64,000 nt of DNA, from NCBI GenBank assembly GCA_036971615.1, contig JAYKKR010000001.1:2356001-2420000 (forward strand), read 5' to 3'. Shown here one piece after another: positions 21,431 to 32,210 of the stretch. The translations under genes and the position numbers were made by a program. This stretch comes from Amyloporia xantha (Eukaryota; Basidiomycota; Agaricomycetes; Polyporales; Adustoporiaceae). Under the pieces are notes generated by a model, which saw only the letters and a list, made by a program, of their open reading frames with translations, did not search any database and was not told the DNA's origin. Each line of letters begins with the position of its first letter. Positions within the stretch are counted from its first letter, which is position 1.

Positions 21431-24270
21431 ATGGTGGCCATCTCAGGCTCGCGGTGGCCTTCGTTCCTCTGGCCATGTCTGCTCGTCGCTCTGTATCTCC
21501 TTGGCGCCGTTTCCGCCGAGCCTGCTGCTACAAGCTCCCAGCCCACATCGGCAGCCCCGTCCAAGACAACATCGGCCCCCACCTCTTTGTCGTTGGCCAC
21601 GAGCTTTGTCACGGTTGCGACCACCATTCAGTCCGGCGGACGGAACGTTTCACTGTCTACGGTCGTCCCCCTCGTGTATAATGCCACCGTCACCGCTAAC
21701 GCGTCTGCTACATCGTCGTCCACTGCCAACAGTACCGCTACTGCTGACCCGTATACGCTGGACACCAAAATAGACCCCGCCTTTGGCGTCCTCGGCGCAC
21801 TGCTAATATTGACCGGTTTGCCTTGTCTCTTCATGGGACATAAGAACCGCTGGTCGTCGTTCTTCCTCATTGGCGTTTATACCTTCGCTTTGGTCTGTCT
21901 CGTGCTGATTGTCAAATTCGGTGTACTGGAAGCGGTTAATCCTCCGAGCAAGGCTGTCCGCGGTCTGTTCATGCTCGCTTGTGGGGTTGCCGGAATTGCA
22001 GGGGGTGGAATTGCCATATTTTTCTGGCAGGCCACGAGGTACTTCGTTGGTGCATGGGGTGGCTTCGTGTTCGCCCTGTGGATACAATGCTTCAGAGATG
22101 GTGGTTTGATCTCACCGATCGGCTTTCGATGGATTCTCTACATCTGTGCGTTCTCATCATCGTGATGCTAAAGGCTACCACTTGCTGATAGATCATACTG
22201 TCATAGGTCTCGGCGCCATTGGGTTTATCTTGTGCACGCTCCCCAAGATTCACTACCACGTATTGCTGCTTTCTACTGCATTCGTGGGGGCTACTGCATT
22301 CATCTTGGGGATTGACTGCTACACGACGGGGGGACTGAAAGAGGTAGACTATTTCATATCTCTTTCTTTATCCACCTGATCAACATGAATCTCAGTTCTA
22401 CATGTGGAACTTGGGCTTCACTGCCTTATTCCCCAAATTTACCGACAACGGCATCAGATTTCCCATCACGCAGACCATGCAGATTGAACTTGGTCTCATG
22501 GGAGCCGTGTCGCTTATGGGAATTGCTGTTCAGTTCCAGGTGTTGAAGATACTGCAACGTAAGCTGAAAGAAATCAAAGAGGAATCGAAGCGACAGAACG
22601 AGGAAGCCGAGAAACGGGCAGCCCTCGGTCTCTCCGACTTGGAACGGGAGAAGGAGGAATGGGAACGGGAGCATCCAACCCTTCTGAAGCACGGGCGAAA
22701 GGAGAGTGGGCTCTCCTCGTCGTTGCTATTGAAGGATGGAGATGACCGGCTGACACCCTCCGATGAGCGCCGGGGATCCTCGTTTTCACTTGCAGGCACG
22801 CCCCGTCAACGGTATCAATCAGGAGTGTCCGACTTCCTTGCTGCGGCAACCTCTGCAGAAGAACTGAACAGATCAGCCAGTAGACAGCTTCAGGGCCCCG
22901 GTGCTTTACCCGTGCTCGATCTGGGTATTGACATCGAGAATGACGTTCCTCAGGACTACATTGCTGATTCGGATGACTCCAGACCATCCAAGGGCAAGGG
23001 GACGCCTCGTACCGCCGCGGAGCTGGAAGACTTGAGGCGCAAAGAGGAACTACTTACCGAGATTAGAACCATTCGCAAGTCGATCGAAGTGTTGAAAACT
23101 GATACACCAGATCCCTCGAGCTCCTCGAACTCGCGGCATCCCTCATTCACGTCCCGTCGCACGCTCAGTTACGATCTTGGCGCGCTCAGCCCAGCACCAC
23201 CGTCGCACCTGCGGCCGCCGAGGCAGGTCGATCCCCGTGCACGGGTACAGTCCATGGAGATGTCCAATCTGTCTCGTCTATCCGACATCGGCGGGTCGAT
23301 CGGTAGGCCGACAAGTGCCCCTTTACGCGATGAGGACTGGGACTCCTACGTTCACGACCGCAAGTTGCTCCAGCCGCCTTCCGGCGTAACACCACCTATT
23401 GCAACGACACCACTTAGCCCAGTACCCAGGATTCCTGTTTCTCCCGCGGTGGAGGAGGCCTTGCTGCAACGACAGCGTCGCGAGAGTGTGTACTCTTTCA
23501 ACCAGTTAGGTCAAGTAGCAGCCGAACTATCGCCGCACACTCCCCGAGACCCATTCCCCATGCAAAAGGTCGGCTCTTCCGGGAGCGAAGTACCTTCTGT
23601 ACTGCGAGCCCAGCATTCGAGGTCACATTCGCAAGGCGGGGGCCTTCCCGTCACTATTCTCCCGCCACGGAGGCCGGTCGCGTCTCCCACGCCACCTCAG
23701 GAGGGCGACAAGACGCCTTGGACGACGCGAACCTTCACGTTCGAAGAGCTTGCCGAGCGGCATCGTGAGAAGATTAAGGAGCTGCAGGAGCCACTGACGC
23801 GCGCCGAGCAGGAGCAGGCCCAGATCCAGGAGGCTAAGCTTCGGTGGGAGAGAGCAAGGGCGTCAGAGAAGCAGGCGGTGTCGAAGAGGCAGGCCGAGAA
23901 AGCGGCCGCGTACAGCAAGGAGGCGGGGAAACAGCACAAGTCGGGCGGTCACCAGGACTCCTCGAGGAGGCACTCAAAGACGCTGCTTGAGCAGGTTGAC
24001 AGCCAAGATCGCACCCGCTCGCTCAGCGCAGATGTGCTGGCTGCGGTGCCTGGGACGGGCTCCTCGTCGAAACGGATGTCGATGCTGAAGGTGGAGGACT
24101 GGCAGAAACACCAACACGACGTGGAGCTGGGGCTGCGGCCCGGTGAACAGCGCGAGTCGAAGTCGAGGCGACGATCCGCGGTGCCGTTCCCCGAGGCGTT
24201 AGACCGCCCTGCGGATGCTTCCAGAGACCGGCGGCGGGCGCCTGGGATGCCACGGGATCCCTCCCACTGA
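21431..24270 (+). CDS. Membrane protein with TM7S3/TM198-type domain (DUF4203) and long cytoplasmic tail
   Basis: Three exons (21431-22145, 22207-22343, 22396-24270) give 908 aa. A signal peptide (about residues 1-35) precedes a short Ser/Thr-rich lumenal region with N-glycosylation sequons. About seven hydrophobic segments follow between residues 115 and 375, containing FGVLGALLILTGLPCLFMG and GLGAIGFILCTLPK-like stretches that fit the DUF4203 (PF13886) domain. After the last helix comes a charged coiled coil (LQRKLKEIKEESKRQNEEAE) and a roughly 500-residue tail rich in Ser/Pro/Arg, with phosphorylation-type RRxS motifs and another helical region (HREKIKELQEPLTRAEQEQ). Its function is unknown; localisation to secretory or plasma membrane is inferred. 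The ATG at 21431 is in a strong context (CCACGATGG). Confidence 0.75.
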
Positions 24271-24848
24271 CGGCCGTGCTCAGCGTACGTGCCCTGAGAT
24301 CGACTTTCATTGACTCCGACCACGATCTTGTACATTAGCGCTGCGGTGGACTTCCAACCCGCAGCGGTTCAGCATCGCTCTCTTGTTATCCATGGACTTA
24401 GGACTTGTTGCATTGGGACTTACACGTATCGTACACGCTTCCTCATTTTTTATTCTTCTCTTGTCGTTCACCATGCCTCATCGTTGTGATACCACTCATC
24501 TTCGTCCGTTCGCGGATCTAATGAATCGGGTTTCTTGTTGTTGGGTCGTGTGCAGTACATGAGTAGTCAGGTCTGCCTGATTGCCTACGAGAGAGTTATT
24601 GATGTACAGCAGCTTTCGTGTCTGATGCTTTCTTTGTATCCTCACCGAGCTGGCAACACGGATGAGTGAAATCGACGTTGGAGACATCAAATACAGTAAG
24701 ATCTGAATCTAGAGCAGATCTTGATCGGGGGTCACTTGGGCCTCGACGCGAACCTTCTCCGCCCGACGCGTCAAATCGAACAGGTAAGGGAGGTCATAAG
24801 AGCAGAGGCGATAGGAACTAGTTCTTCAATTTGAAGTCCACCACATCC
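24271..24848. promoter_or_regulatory. Intergenic region with MluI cell-cycle box
   Basis: 578 bp without a supportable gene. At 24766-24773 is ACGCGTCA, a perfect MluI cell-cycle box, with a related ACGCG at about 24756, roughly 75-95 nt upstream of the ATG at 24849. Confidence 0.4.
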
Positions 24849-25642
24849 ATGGCAATAACCCGTTCAAAATCCACTTTCAGCATGTCCTTGGACACCGTCG
24901 AAAACAACGACGAGAGCCCAAGCCAGCGTCCAAAAACACGCCGCGTGAAGAGTTCTTTTCCAACCCTAGAGACGCCTCTATCACCGCTCAGCTTCCCTCC
25001 GAACAATCCATCACCCATCGAACGAGCGGAGGATCCATTCAACCTGTCGAACTTTTTCCCTTCTCGCCTCAGGAGTGCGGAGAACAACGATGAACAGGAA
25101 TGGGACTGGTTGCGGATTCAGGCTGAAGCCGACGGAGAGGATGGCTGGAACGGCATGTATTACTCGGGGTTGCCTTTGGCGGACGCCAGCAAGGCAGTTT
25201 TTCAGACACCGAGTTACATGTCCATAGCGGAGGTCCAGGAAGATGAGACCATAAGTATCATCGAAAGCGAAGACAAACTAGGCATTCTTGCGTTCGGTGA
25301 GGTACTCGTTTCCGAACATACACAGGGGGCTTATGGGACACATTAACAGGCCGTCTCGTCATTTCACCTCGACCAGATGAGCTGGAGGAAGAGCAGTTAC
25401 TGTCACCGTTCTCGGAGGACGGGTTTACCGATGACGAGGGATTGTACCATGCCCTGTCTGCGCTGCGCAAAACATACAGTATTCCACGGGCATATGAGAG
25501 AGATGACGTATCTGTGGACGAGCTCTTCTCTGGCCGGACCGAGGAGTGTACTGATGATGATGTTCTGGAATACGATGGCCGGGGCTCGTTGGTGTATCGC
25601 AGCATGTGGAGGGTGATCCATTTCCTGGATTCTCAGCTGTAG
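24849..25642 (+). CDS. Unrecognised acidic 246-aa protein
   Basis: Two exons (24849-25296 and 25350-25642, intron GTGAGG...AACAG) keep one frame and give 246 aa. I do not recognise the family. The N-terminal 60 residues are basic and rich in Ser/Thr/Pro with several SP/TP sites (LETPLSPLSFP, NNPSPIE), which could be proline-directed kinase targets. The middle and C-terminus are acidic (WDWLRIQAEADGEDGW, DELEEEQLLSPFSEDGF) and end in an aromatic stretch (RSMWRVIHFLDSQL). There is no signal peptide or membrane helix. An upstream MluI cell-cycle box suggests G1/S-regulated expression. Intron presence, sustained codon structure and frame preservation argue that it is a real gene. Confidence 0.65.
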
Positions 25643-26583
25643 TAATAGTGTACGTTTGGGATTGAAGCTGCAAGCAATGGCATTTGTTGTGCATGATGAG
25701 CAGTAGTGAGAGCTGTTCAGTTCGCATACCCCGACCGCGGTGGTATTCTGATTCCAGTGGGGGTGCCGAGAAGCCGGGACCCAACAGGACCCCGAAACAC
25801 GATAAGGAATTCCAAATAACCCTTTATTTGGTTATCTGCAATAGCACAGCGTGTGGCTTTACGTAAACATAGGAGGTACAACCGGGCCGAGCATCGGGTC
25901 TTCAACCTTGCTTTTACGGCTTTTCGCTCCCCTCTCCTATTCGTTCCCGATCTAATGGGAGGTGGCATGCCGTTGTAGCCGTGCTTGCGTGCTGCCTCCT
26001 GGCTCCTGCTGTGCGGCCGCTGTGGCGTCGAATATGCCCCGAGCAGCCACACCGACCGTACTCATGGTAATAGGGGGTGGCGGGGTGGCACGCGGCCTTC
26101 TGCCAGTGTGCCATCTGGGATTTTCAGTTGTTAGTGCTTTTGCGTCTTGCGATTTTCACACTGGCACTCTTGATCTGATGGGACGGTAAAGCAACTTATT
26201 TCGAAGGTGGGCCTTGGTCTAGATGAAGGACGGGTTTTGACATGTTAGCACTGAACTGGCTGTTTGATGGTCTGTCGAAGGCATGCCTGTAGTGTTGGAC
26301 AGCTCAATATGTATTTGGTAGGATAGCTGAAACATGGAAGTCTGAATTGTATCGTCGAGCATTATTGTGCTGCAATCGCCGGGTCAGCCACATTTACGGC
26401 GCTACAGATGATTGGTTATTTGGAACCGGCGGGCGGAGCTGCCAATATTCACAAGTAAAGTCCACGGGGTCGTTGCGGTTGCTATATAACAAAACGTGCG
26501 TGGGTAAAAATTGGGTTTCTTCCCACTCCCACAGTCGACAATTCCCACAGCTTCAGCTTGGTCTCTATAGACCTAAGTCCGCT
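25643..26583. promoter_or_regulatory. Long intergenic region upstream of the CSL factor
   Basis: 941 bp, the longest gene-free stretch in the window. It has a TATATAA at 26483-26489 about 95 nt before the CSL ATG, and a 20-nt imperfect palindrome at 25812-25831 (CCAAATAA, 4-nt loop, TTATTTGG). No tRNA boxes, conserved exon or signal peptide is visible. ORFs here are short and lack splice-consistent neighbours. Confidence 0.4.
26483..26489 (+). promoter_or_regulatory. TATA box of the CSL gene
   Basis: TATATAA, 95-101 nt upstream of the ATG at 26584. Confidence 0.45.
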
Positions 26584-28960
26584 ATGCGAACCATCCTGCC
26601 ATTCACCTCAGATCCCCTCCATCTGCAGATGGCGTCTGCGGCTGCTGCGGCGGGTCAGGACCATCTCATGCCCCCTCCTGTCAACCCCCAAGACCTCTCG
26701 CGCTCAGCTTCACCTCAACAAACTGACCTCAGCTTGCTTGTAAAGTCCCATAATCTTGTCTCGACTCTGGTAATATGCCTGACGCGCTTCAGGTCTCGAA
26801 CCATCATGCTGCCGCCCACCCATTAAGTTCTGCTAACGGACAACACGATCCGTCCAGCGCTGACTCTACCATACAGTCTATTCTAGAGGCTGCCAAACAG
26901 GCGTCCGGAACGCCTAACGGTCAATCTCTACCTTGGAATGGTCTTGCGACACAAGCGGAAGTCAATGGCATTCCTGGGCCTTCGACACCATACCAGGTAA
27001 GTGGGAAGCGTGTGTGACAGTCGTACTCAATTGACGTAACTGGTCAGCGTACAAGCACTAAGCGAAGGTTGGACGACTCTGAATCCCCGGAAGACCCGCA
27101 CCCTAAGATTCGACGCGTCGTTCAGGATCACATATCCCAGGACCCGGCGCGCGCCGTTATGAACATGACGACCGTGATATGTCTGCACGCTGCTGTGGCA
27201 CAGAAGTCGTATGGAACTGAAAAGCGCTTCCTCTGTCCTCCGCCTGTCGTTCATATCGAAGGGCCTGTCTGGAACATGAAGCATCAGCAGATGGCCATGG
27301 CGGTGGTCTCCGAATCTGGGGAGCGGTCTTTCGAGCAGAAAGCGCCGTTGGATCACAACCTCAATGCTAGCTTCAAGTTCCTACATGTATCAGGGACTGC
27401 CAAAACGAAGAGCTTTCAGCTCTCGCTGGATATCGCGGAGCCGCCACCCACTACTGCGGATGGCGCCGAGTCTGGTAATGGGCGGGTTTGGGCATCGTTT
27501 GATTCGGCCCCCGTCACAATTATATCGAAGCCTTCGAAGAAGACCGCCAAGACGCGCAGCGTGTCGTCGTGCATTTTGGCAGGAGGTCCAGTTTCATTAT
27601 TTAATCGCATCAATTCACAGACTGTACGCACGAAATACATGACCGTTGATAACGGTCAATTGTGCGCAAGCAATCTTGCATGGTCTGCATTCAATGTGAA
27701 TGTAATAAGCCGACCGACGCCTACTAATGAACCTGGTCCGCTCAGTACGTCACCACGTGATCCTGGAATATTGGTACAGTTTATACTCACGATGGCATAG
27801 CTGGTCCTGGTCCACAAACCGTCTTGTATGGCAGCAAAGTCATTCTTTCGGATACGGTTACTGGGACCCCTACCCCACCACTTTTCATACGAAAAGTGGA
27901 CAAGGGTAGGATAGCCCCCGACGATGGCGGTCCTGTCAGCCAGATGCAGAAAATAGCGCTGCAGAGAATTAATCCTGACGGTAGTCGGCATTACCTGTCC
28001 GCCGCAGGGCCCATGTCCGGTACGCCTGGTGTAGCTGTTCCTCCTACGCCTGGTTTGGCCAATCAGGCCGGAACACATCCGCTTCTATTCTCAATGCCGC
28101 GCATACGCGAAGAGATAAAAGATGGATTGAATGTTATTATCGACGAGGTTGATGACTACCTATGCTGGACCATAGTCGGGATATGTATGTCAGAAGGTCT
28201 TCTCTTTAACCATCTTTGCTGACCTACCGTCTCCTTGTATGCAGCTAAATTTCAATATACCTTCTTCGACGCGTTTGGCCAAAACAACAAAATCCCAGAT
28301 CTCCCAATCACTCCGTTCCCGACATTATTCATTCCGCCAAGCCATATCTTCAACCGCCCGCAGGAGATGTTGGAATTGACGGTCGCCAATTTCTTTTACG
28401 AGAACCCCACGACAGGTACCGTGGATCCACTAGATGTGTACTTGGGGCCGCTTGGCCCACTGGCCATCCGTGTCTTCCAGGCGGCTCCAATATCGGTGGC
28501 ACAGACTGTGCAGCCGTTCATCCCTTCTGCCGCCCACGCCGACCATAGGCTGCAGTTTGTCGCCACCGCGGGGACGCTTGATCATAGAGGCCCACAGAAC
28601 CCAGTTCACGGACCTTTGCACACCGTTGTCGCAGTCGAGTTGCCCCGAAAGCAGGATGTCCTCAAAGCGCTGGAGGAGGATGCGCTACCCTCGGAAGAGG
28701 AAATAGGACAGTCTGCTGCAAGCAGGGCTCGCTCGAAGGCTGAGAGGATCTCTGGAAGGAGTCTGCCTTTGCTGTTCATTCGGGCGTTTGATGGCATTGG
28801 GTACCATTCCGGTCGGTCGGTCTCATGCGAATATCTGTTCAAAGATGTGGACCTGGGACCTGGAGTGTCTGGAAATGGGGAGGGGAGGGACTGGATAGCG
28901 GAGCAGGCGGCGCAGGCCGCAGAGGCTAGTCTTAACAATTGGGCTTTCAGGGTGATGTGA
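26584..28960 (+). CDS. CSL-family (CBF1/RBP-Jkappa/Lag1-like) transcription factor
   Basis: Five exons (26584-26739, 26793-26996, 27048-27744, 27801-28184, 28245-28960) give 718 aa. The N-terminal 115 residues are Ser/Gln/Pro-rich. The LAG1 DNA-binding domain follows (VICLHAAVAQKSYGTEKRFLCPPP with HIEGPVW, then KPSKKTAKTRS). The beta-trefoil domain comes next (VSLFNRINSQTVRTKYM), and a C-terminal immunoglobulin-like part starts near GLNVIIDEVDDYLCW. Metazoan CSL proteins are Notch effectors that bind GTGGGAA; fungi have CSL proteins without Notch, and in fission yeast they affect cell-cycle progression and adhesion. A nearer in-frame ATG at 26629 is an alternative start. The protein is expected to be nuclear and monomeric on DNA. 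Confidence 0.88.
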
Positions 28961-29569
28961 CGCACGGTGAGAAGGACGCATTTGCTAATGTATTTGTCTG
29001 TATCTTTGCTTTTCAATGGTGTTGTTCTGTACTCGGTAGAACTGGTATGCTCTAGCTCTGGCCTGCACGTTCGAAGAGGTGAATTTGGGCTCTAAGAGAA
29101 GGGTGGGGCAGCACAAGGCTGCACCCGCATGGTCCGAGATGACATCTGGTCGGTACCTGGGCCTGTAGTCCGCCGCGCCCGAGGCCGCCGTCTTTTCAGT
29201 TGCTGTAAATAGAGTACGGCGAGATCGATGCGGGCGTCTCTCGCAGCGACCGGGCAATCAGCGCTATCGCCCCCATAAAATAAACTTCAGGCCTGTAGGG
29301 TTCCTCCGTTCATTCGCCCTCCTTGATCATCCCTGCACCAGAGCGGATTTACGAGCACGTTCATCGGTGCTTTATCTTCATATTACGGTATGTCTCGATC
29401 GCCCCAGATGTCACATCTCCCCATTTCCGCATGCGCGCCCCAGCGTATCCTTTTCTCGATATACATCGTACCATCGTTTCCCCTCTAGCTCCGCTCCGTT
29501 CGAGCGACCGCGCTATATAATCAGAGCTGCCATCTAACCTTCTTGTTTGCTTTTCCTCGTCCAGCAGCC
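28961..29569. promoter_or_regulatory. CSL 3' side and pyruvate kinase promoter
   Basis: 609 bp. It ends with TATATAA at 29514-29520 and pyrimidine-rich tracts around 29525-29565, as expected for a very highly expressed glycolytic gene. No coding exon is seen. Confidence 0.5.
29514..29520 (+). promoter_or_regulatory. TATA box of the pyruvate kinase gene
   Basis: TATATAA 50-56 nt upstream of the ATG at 29570, followed by a CT-rich leader. Confidence 0.6.
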
Positions 29570-31874
29570 ATGGCCTCTACCTCCATCGCCTCGCGCCTTC
29601 AGTGGTTCTCCACTTTGAACATCACGCACGCCCCTGTCCCCACCGAGGAGACCAAGTACCACCGCAAAGTGGGTTCTCTCGCGTGTTGGGGTGAATTGTT
29701 CTTTATGCTGACGATGTCTTCTAGACCTCCATCATCGCGACCATTGGTTCGTGCTTCGATCCTTCTAGTGCGCAGGCCGATCCATATTGACGTTATTCCA
29801 GGTCCTAAGGTGAACAATGTGGAGATGCTCAGCAAGCTGGTCCGCGCTGGGGTCAATGTCGGTATGTCGAACAGAGCGTTCATAGTCGTCCCGTGCTTAC
29901 ATCCCACCCAGTTCGCATGAACTTCTCCCACGGGTCGTACGAATGGCACCAGAGCGTCATTGACAACACAAGAAAGATGGTTGAGCGTGAGGACTTCTTT
30001 TAGAAAGTCCACCGAAATTATCGTCTGACGTTCGATTGTGGCAGAGGACCCTGAAGGTCGTCCTATTGCCATCGCTTTGGACACCGTGAGCTATAAATAC
30101 GCCTGCTGATTGGAACGTTGATCTAATAATGACATTCGTCAGAAAGGGCCTGAGATCCGTACCGGAAACATGAGGAACGATACAGATGTGAGATCCTTTA
30201 CTCGTACTCTCATGACGCATCCTAATACGCGTTGCCCGACAGATCAGAATTCCGGCTGGCCACGAGTTCACGATTTCCGTTGACCGCAAGTACTACAGCA
30301 TTTGCGATGACAAAGTTCTCTTCATGGACTATGTGCGTTTCCGTCCTGCACCTTGTATGCGACGATATGCTGAGCCCCTTGTCATCAGGAAAACTTGCCC
30401 AAGGTCACTGCCCCCGGAAAGCTGATCTACGTGGACGATGGTATGTCTGTTCTCTTCTTTCGCGTGCTTCGCTCATGTATGCTTGATAGGTATTCTGTCT
30501 CTTCTCGTTCTGTCGATTGACGGGACGAACGTGCGAGTTCGCGCCATCAACAGCGGAACGCTGTCCTCTCACAAGGGTGTTAACCTGCCCAATACCCCTG
30601 TTGATTTGCCTGCACTGTCCGAGAAGGACAAGGCGGACTTGCGTTTCGGTGTCAAGAACGGCGTCGACATGATCTTCGCTTCGTTCATTCGGCGCGCGGA
30701 GGACGTCAAGGATATTCGAGAGGTCCTTGGTCCTGATGGCGCCAACATCAAAATTATCGTCAAGATTGAGAACTTGCAGGGTGTGGAGAACTTTGACGAG
30801 ATCCTGAGGGAGACCGATGGTGTCATGGTCGCCCGTGGTGACCTCGGTATTGAGATCCCTCCCAGTCAAGTATTCCTTGCACAGAAGATGATGATCTCGA
30901 AGTGCAACATCGCTGGAAAGCCCGTTATTGTTGCCACGCAGATGCTGGACGTGAGTCGCCATATTTGATTCCTAGAAGATGCGCGGTCTGATAATTTTTT
31001 GAATCCAGTCCATGATGGTAAGCTCAGCCTTATTTCCGGTGCCTAATGCTGTGTCTGAATTCGTGCACCCGTGAAGCAAAACCCTAGGCCCACTCGTGCT
31101 GAAGTCAGCGATGTGGCAAATGCTGTCCTTGACGGTTCCGACTGCGTCATGCTGTCAGGAGAGAGCGCCAAGGGTGCCTACCCCATCGAGTCTGGTGCGT
31201 TCTCTTCACATAGGAGTCCCCTTGACTTTTCTGACAAGTTTGCAGTTCTCATGATGGCCGAGTGCTGTCTTCTCGCCGAGGCGATGATTTGCTATCCTCC
31301 CTTGTACGATGAGCTGAGGATGGCCACCCCTCGTCCCACGGCGACTGCTGAGACCGTCGCAGTCGCAGCTGTGGGTGCTGCGTTGGAACAGAACGCCAGT
31401 GCTATCATTGTCTTGTCCACGAGCGGTAACACTGCGCGTCTCGTGTCCAAGTACAGGCCCCCTGTACCCATCATCACAGGTAGGCTATTTCAACTCGATG
31501 CTGGCTATTGCCATTGTTGACCATCTGGTTCAGTGACACGGAACCAGCAGACCGCCCGTCAAATTCACCTGCACCGTGGCTGCTACCCCTTCTGGTATCC
31601 TGAGCCCCGTGGCATCGAGGCGCACCAATGGCAGACAGACGTGAGTAGCGTGCGTATTTCCCAGGTGCAGATGCTAAGTATGTCTTTTCCCAAGGTCGAC
31701 AATCGTATCCGCTTCGGACTGCGCAATGCCCTGAAGATGAACATTATCAAGACAGGCACCACCGTAGTTGCTGTACAGGGATGGAAGGGCGGCTTGGGCC
31801 ACACGAACACTATCCGTGTCCTCTCGGTCCCCACTGACTACGCCGACCTCGAGATGCAGCCGCTCGGGGCGTAG
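29570..31874 (+). CDS. Pyruvate kinase
   Basis: Fourteen exons: 29570-29668, 29725-29746, 29802-29861, 29912-29986, 30045-30085, 30143-30187, 30243-30332, 30389-30440, 30490-30950, 31009-31017, 31077-31194, 31246-31479, 31534-31640, 31695-31874, giving 530 aa. Motifs include [35 protein letters not shown], the catalytic region [29 protein letters not shown], and [19 protein letters not shown]. The enzyme makes ATP and pyruvate from phosphoenolpyruvate in the cytosol, and the C-terminal domain ([14 protein letters not shown]) includes the fructose-1,6-bisphosphate site region. Exon 10 is only 9 nt, encoding Ser-Met-Met. Two introns use AAG acceptors (31075-31076 and 31693-31694). Introns crowd the 5' end. 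Confidence 0.96.
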
Positions 31875-32210
31875 AGAGATTTCTTCTTGCGACACGAATG
31901 TATACGTAGAGTGTAATGACTAGGGCGAAGCAGAATGAATAGAACATTGTACAGATTCCCTTCCGGACTCCTTATAAGCGTAGTGTGACCGTGTGCGATG
32001 TTCTAGCGTCTGTCGTGTTGCGGGAATCAGCAGTGGCAGGGATCGCGTCTCCATGCCCAGCGTCCACGTGGCAGTGCAATTTGGACGCGACATACTAAAC
32101 GGTCCAATTAAAGCTGCTGTGTCCTTAGCCTACAACCGTCATATTCTCTGAGCATCGCAGCTCTCTGGTTGTTGGTCGCCGCCTCGCCGTACACGCATAG
32201 TGTCCCCAGG
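31875..32210. promoter_or_regulatory. Intergenic, pyruvate kinase to GT32
   Basis: 336 bp. A palindromic E-box CCACGTGG lies at 32064-32071, about 140 nt before the proposed GT32 start. No gene is visible. Confidence 0.4.

Noticed and set aside
22426..24335. Long minus-strand ORFs opposite the TM7S3/TM198 gene
   Set aside because: They arise from GC-rich codon usage of the sense gene; no domain or spliced structure is present.
25812..25831. 20-nt palindrome CCAAATAA/TTATTTGG as a possible CArG box or hairpin RNA
   Set aside because: It is short, AT-rich and alone; a MADS CArG box needs exactly CC(A/T)6GG, which is absent.
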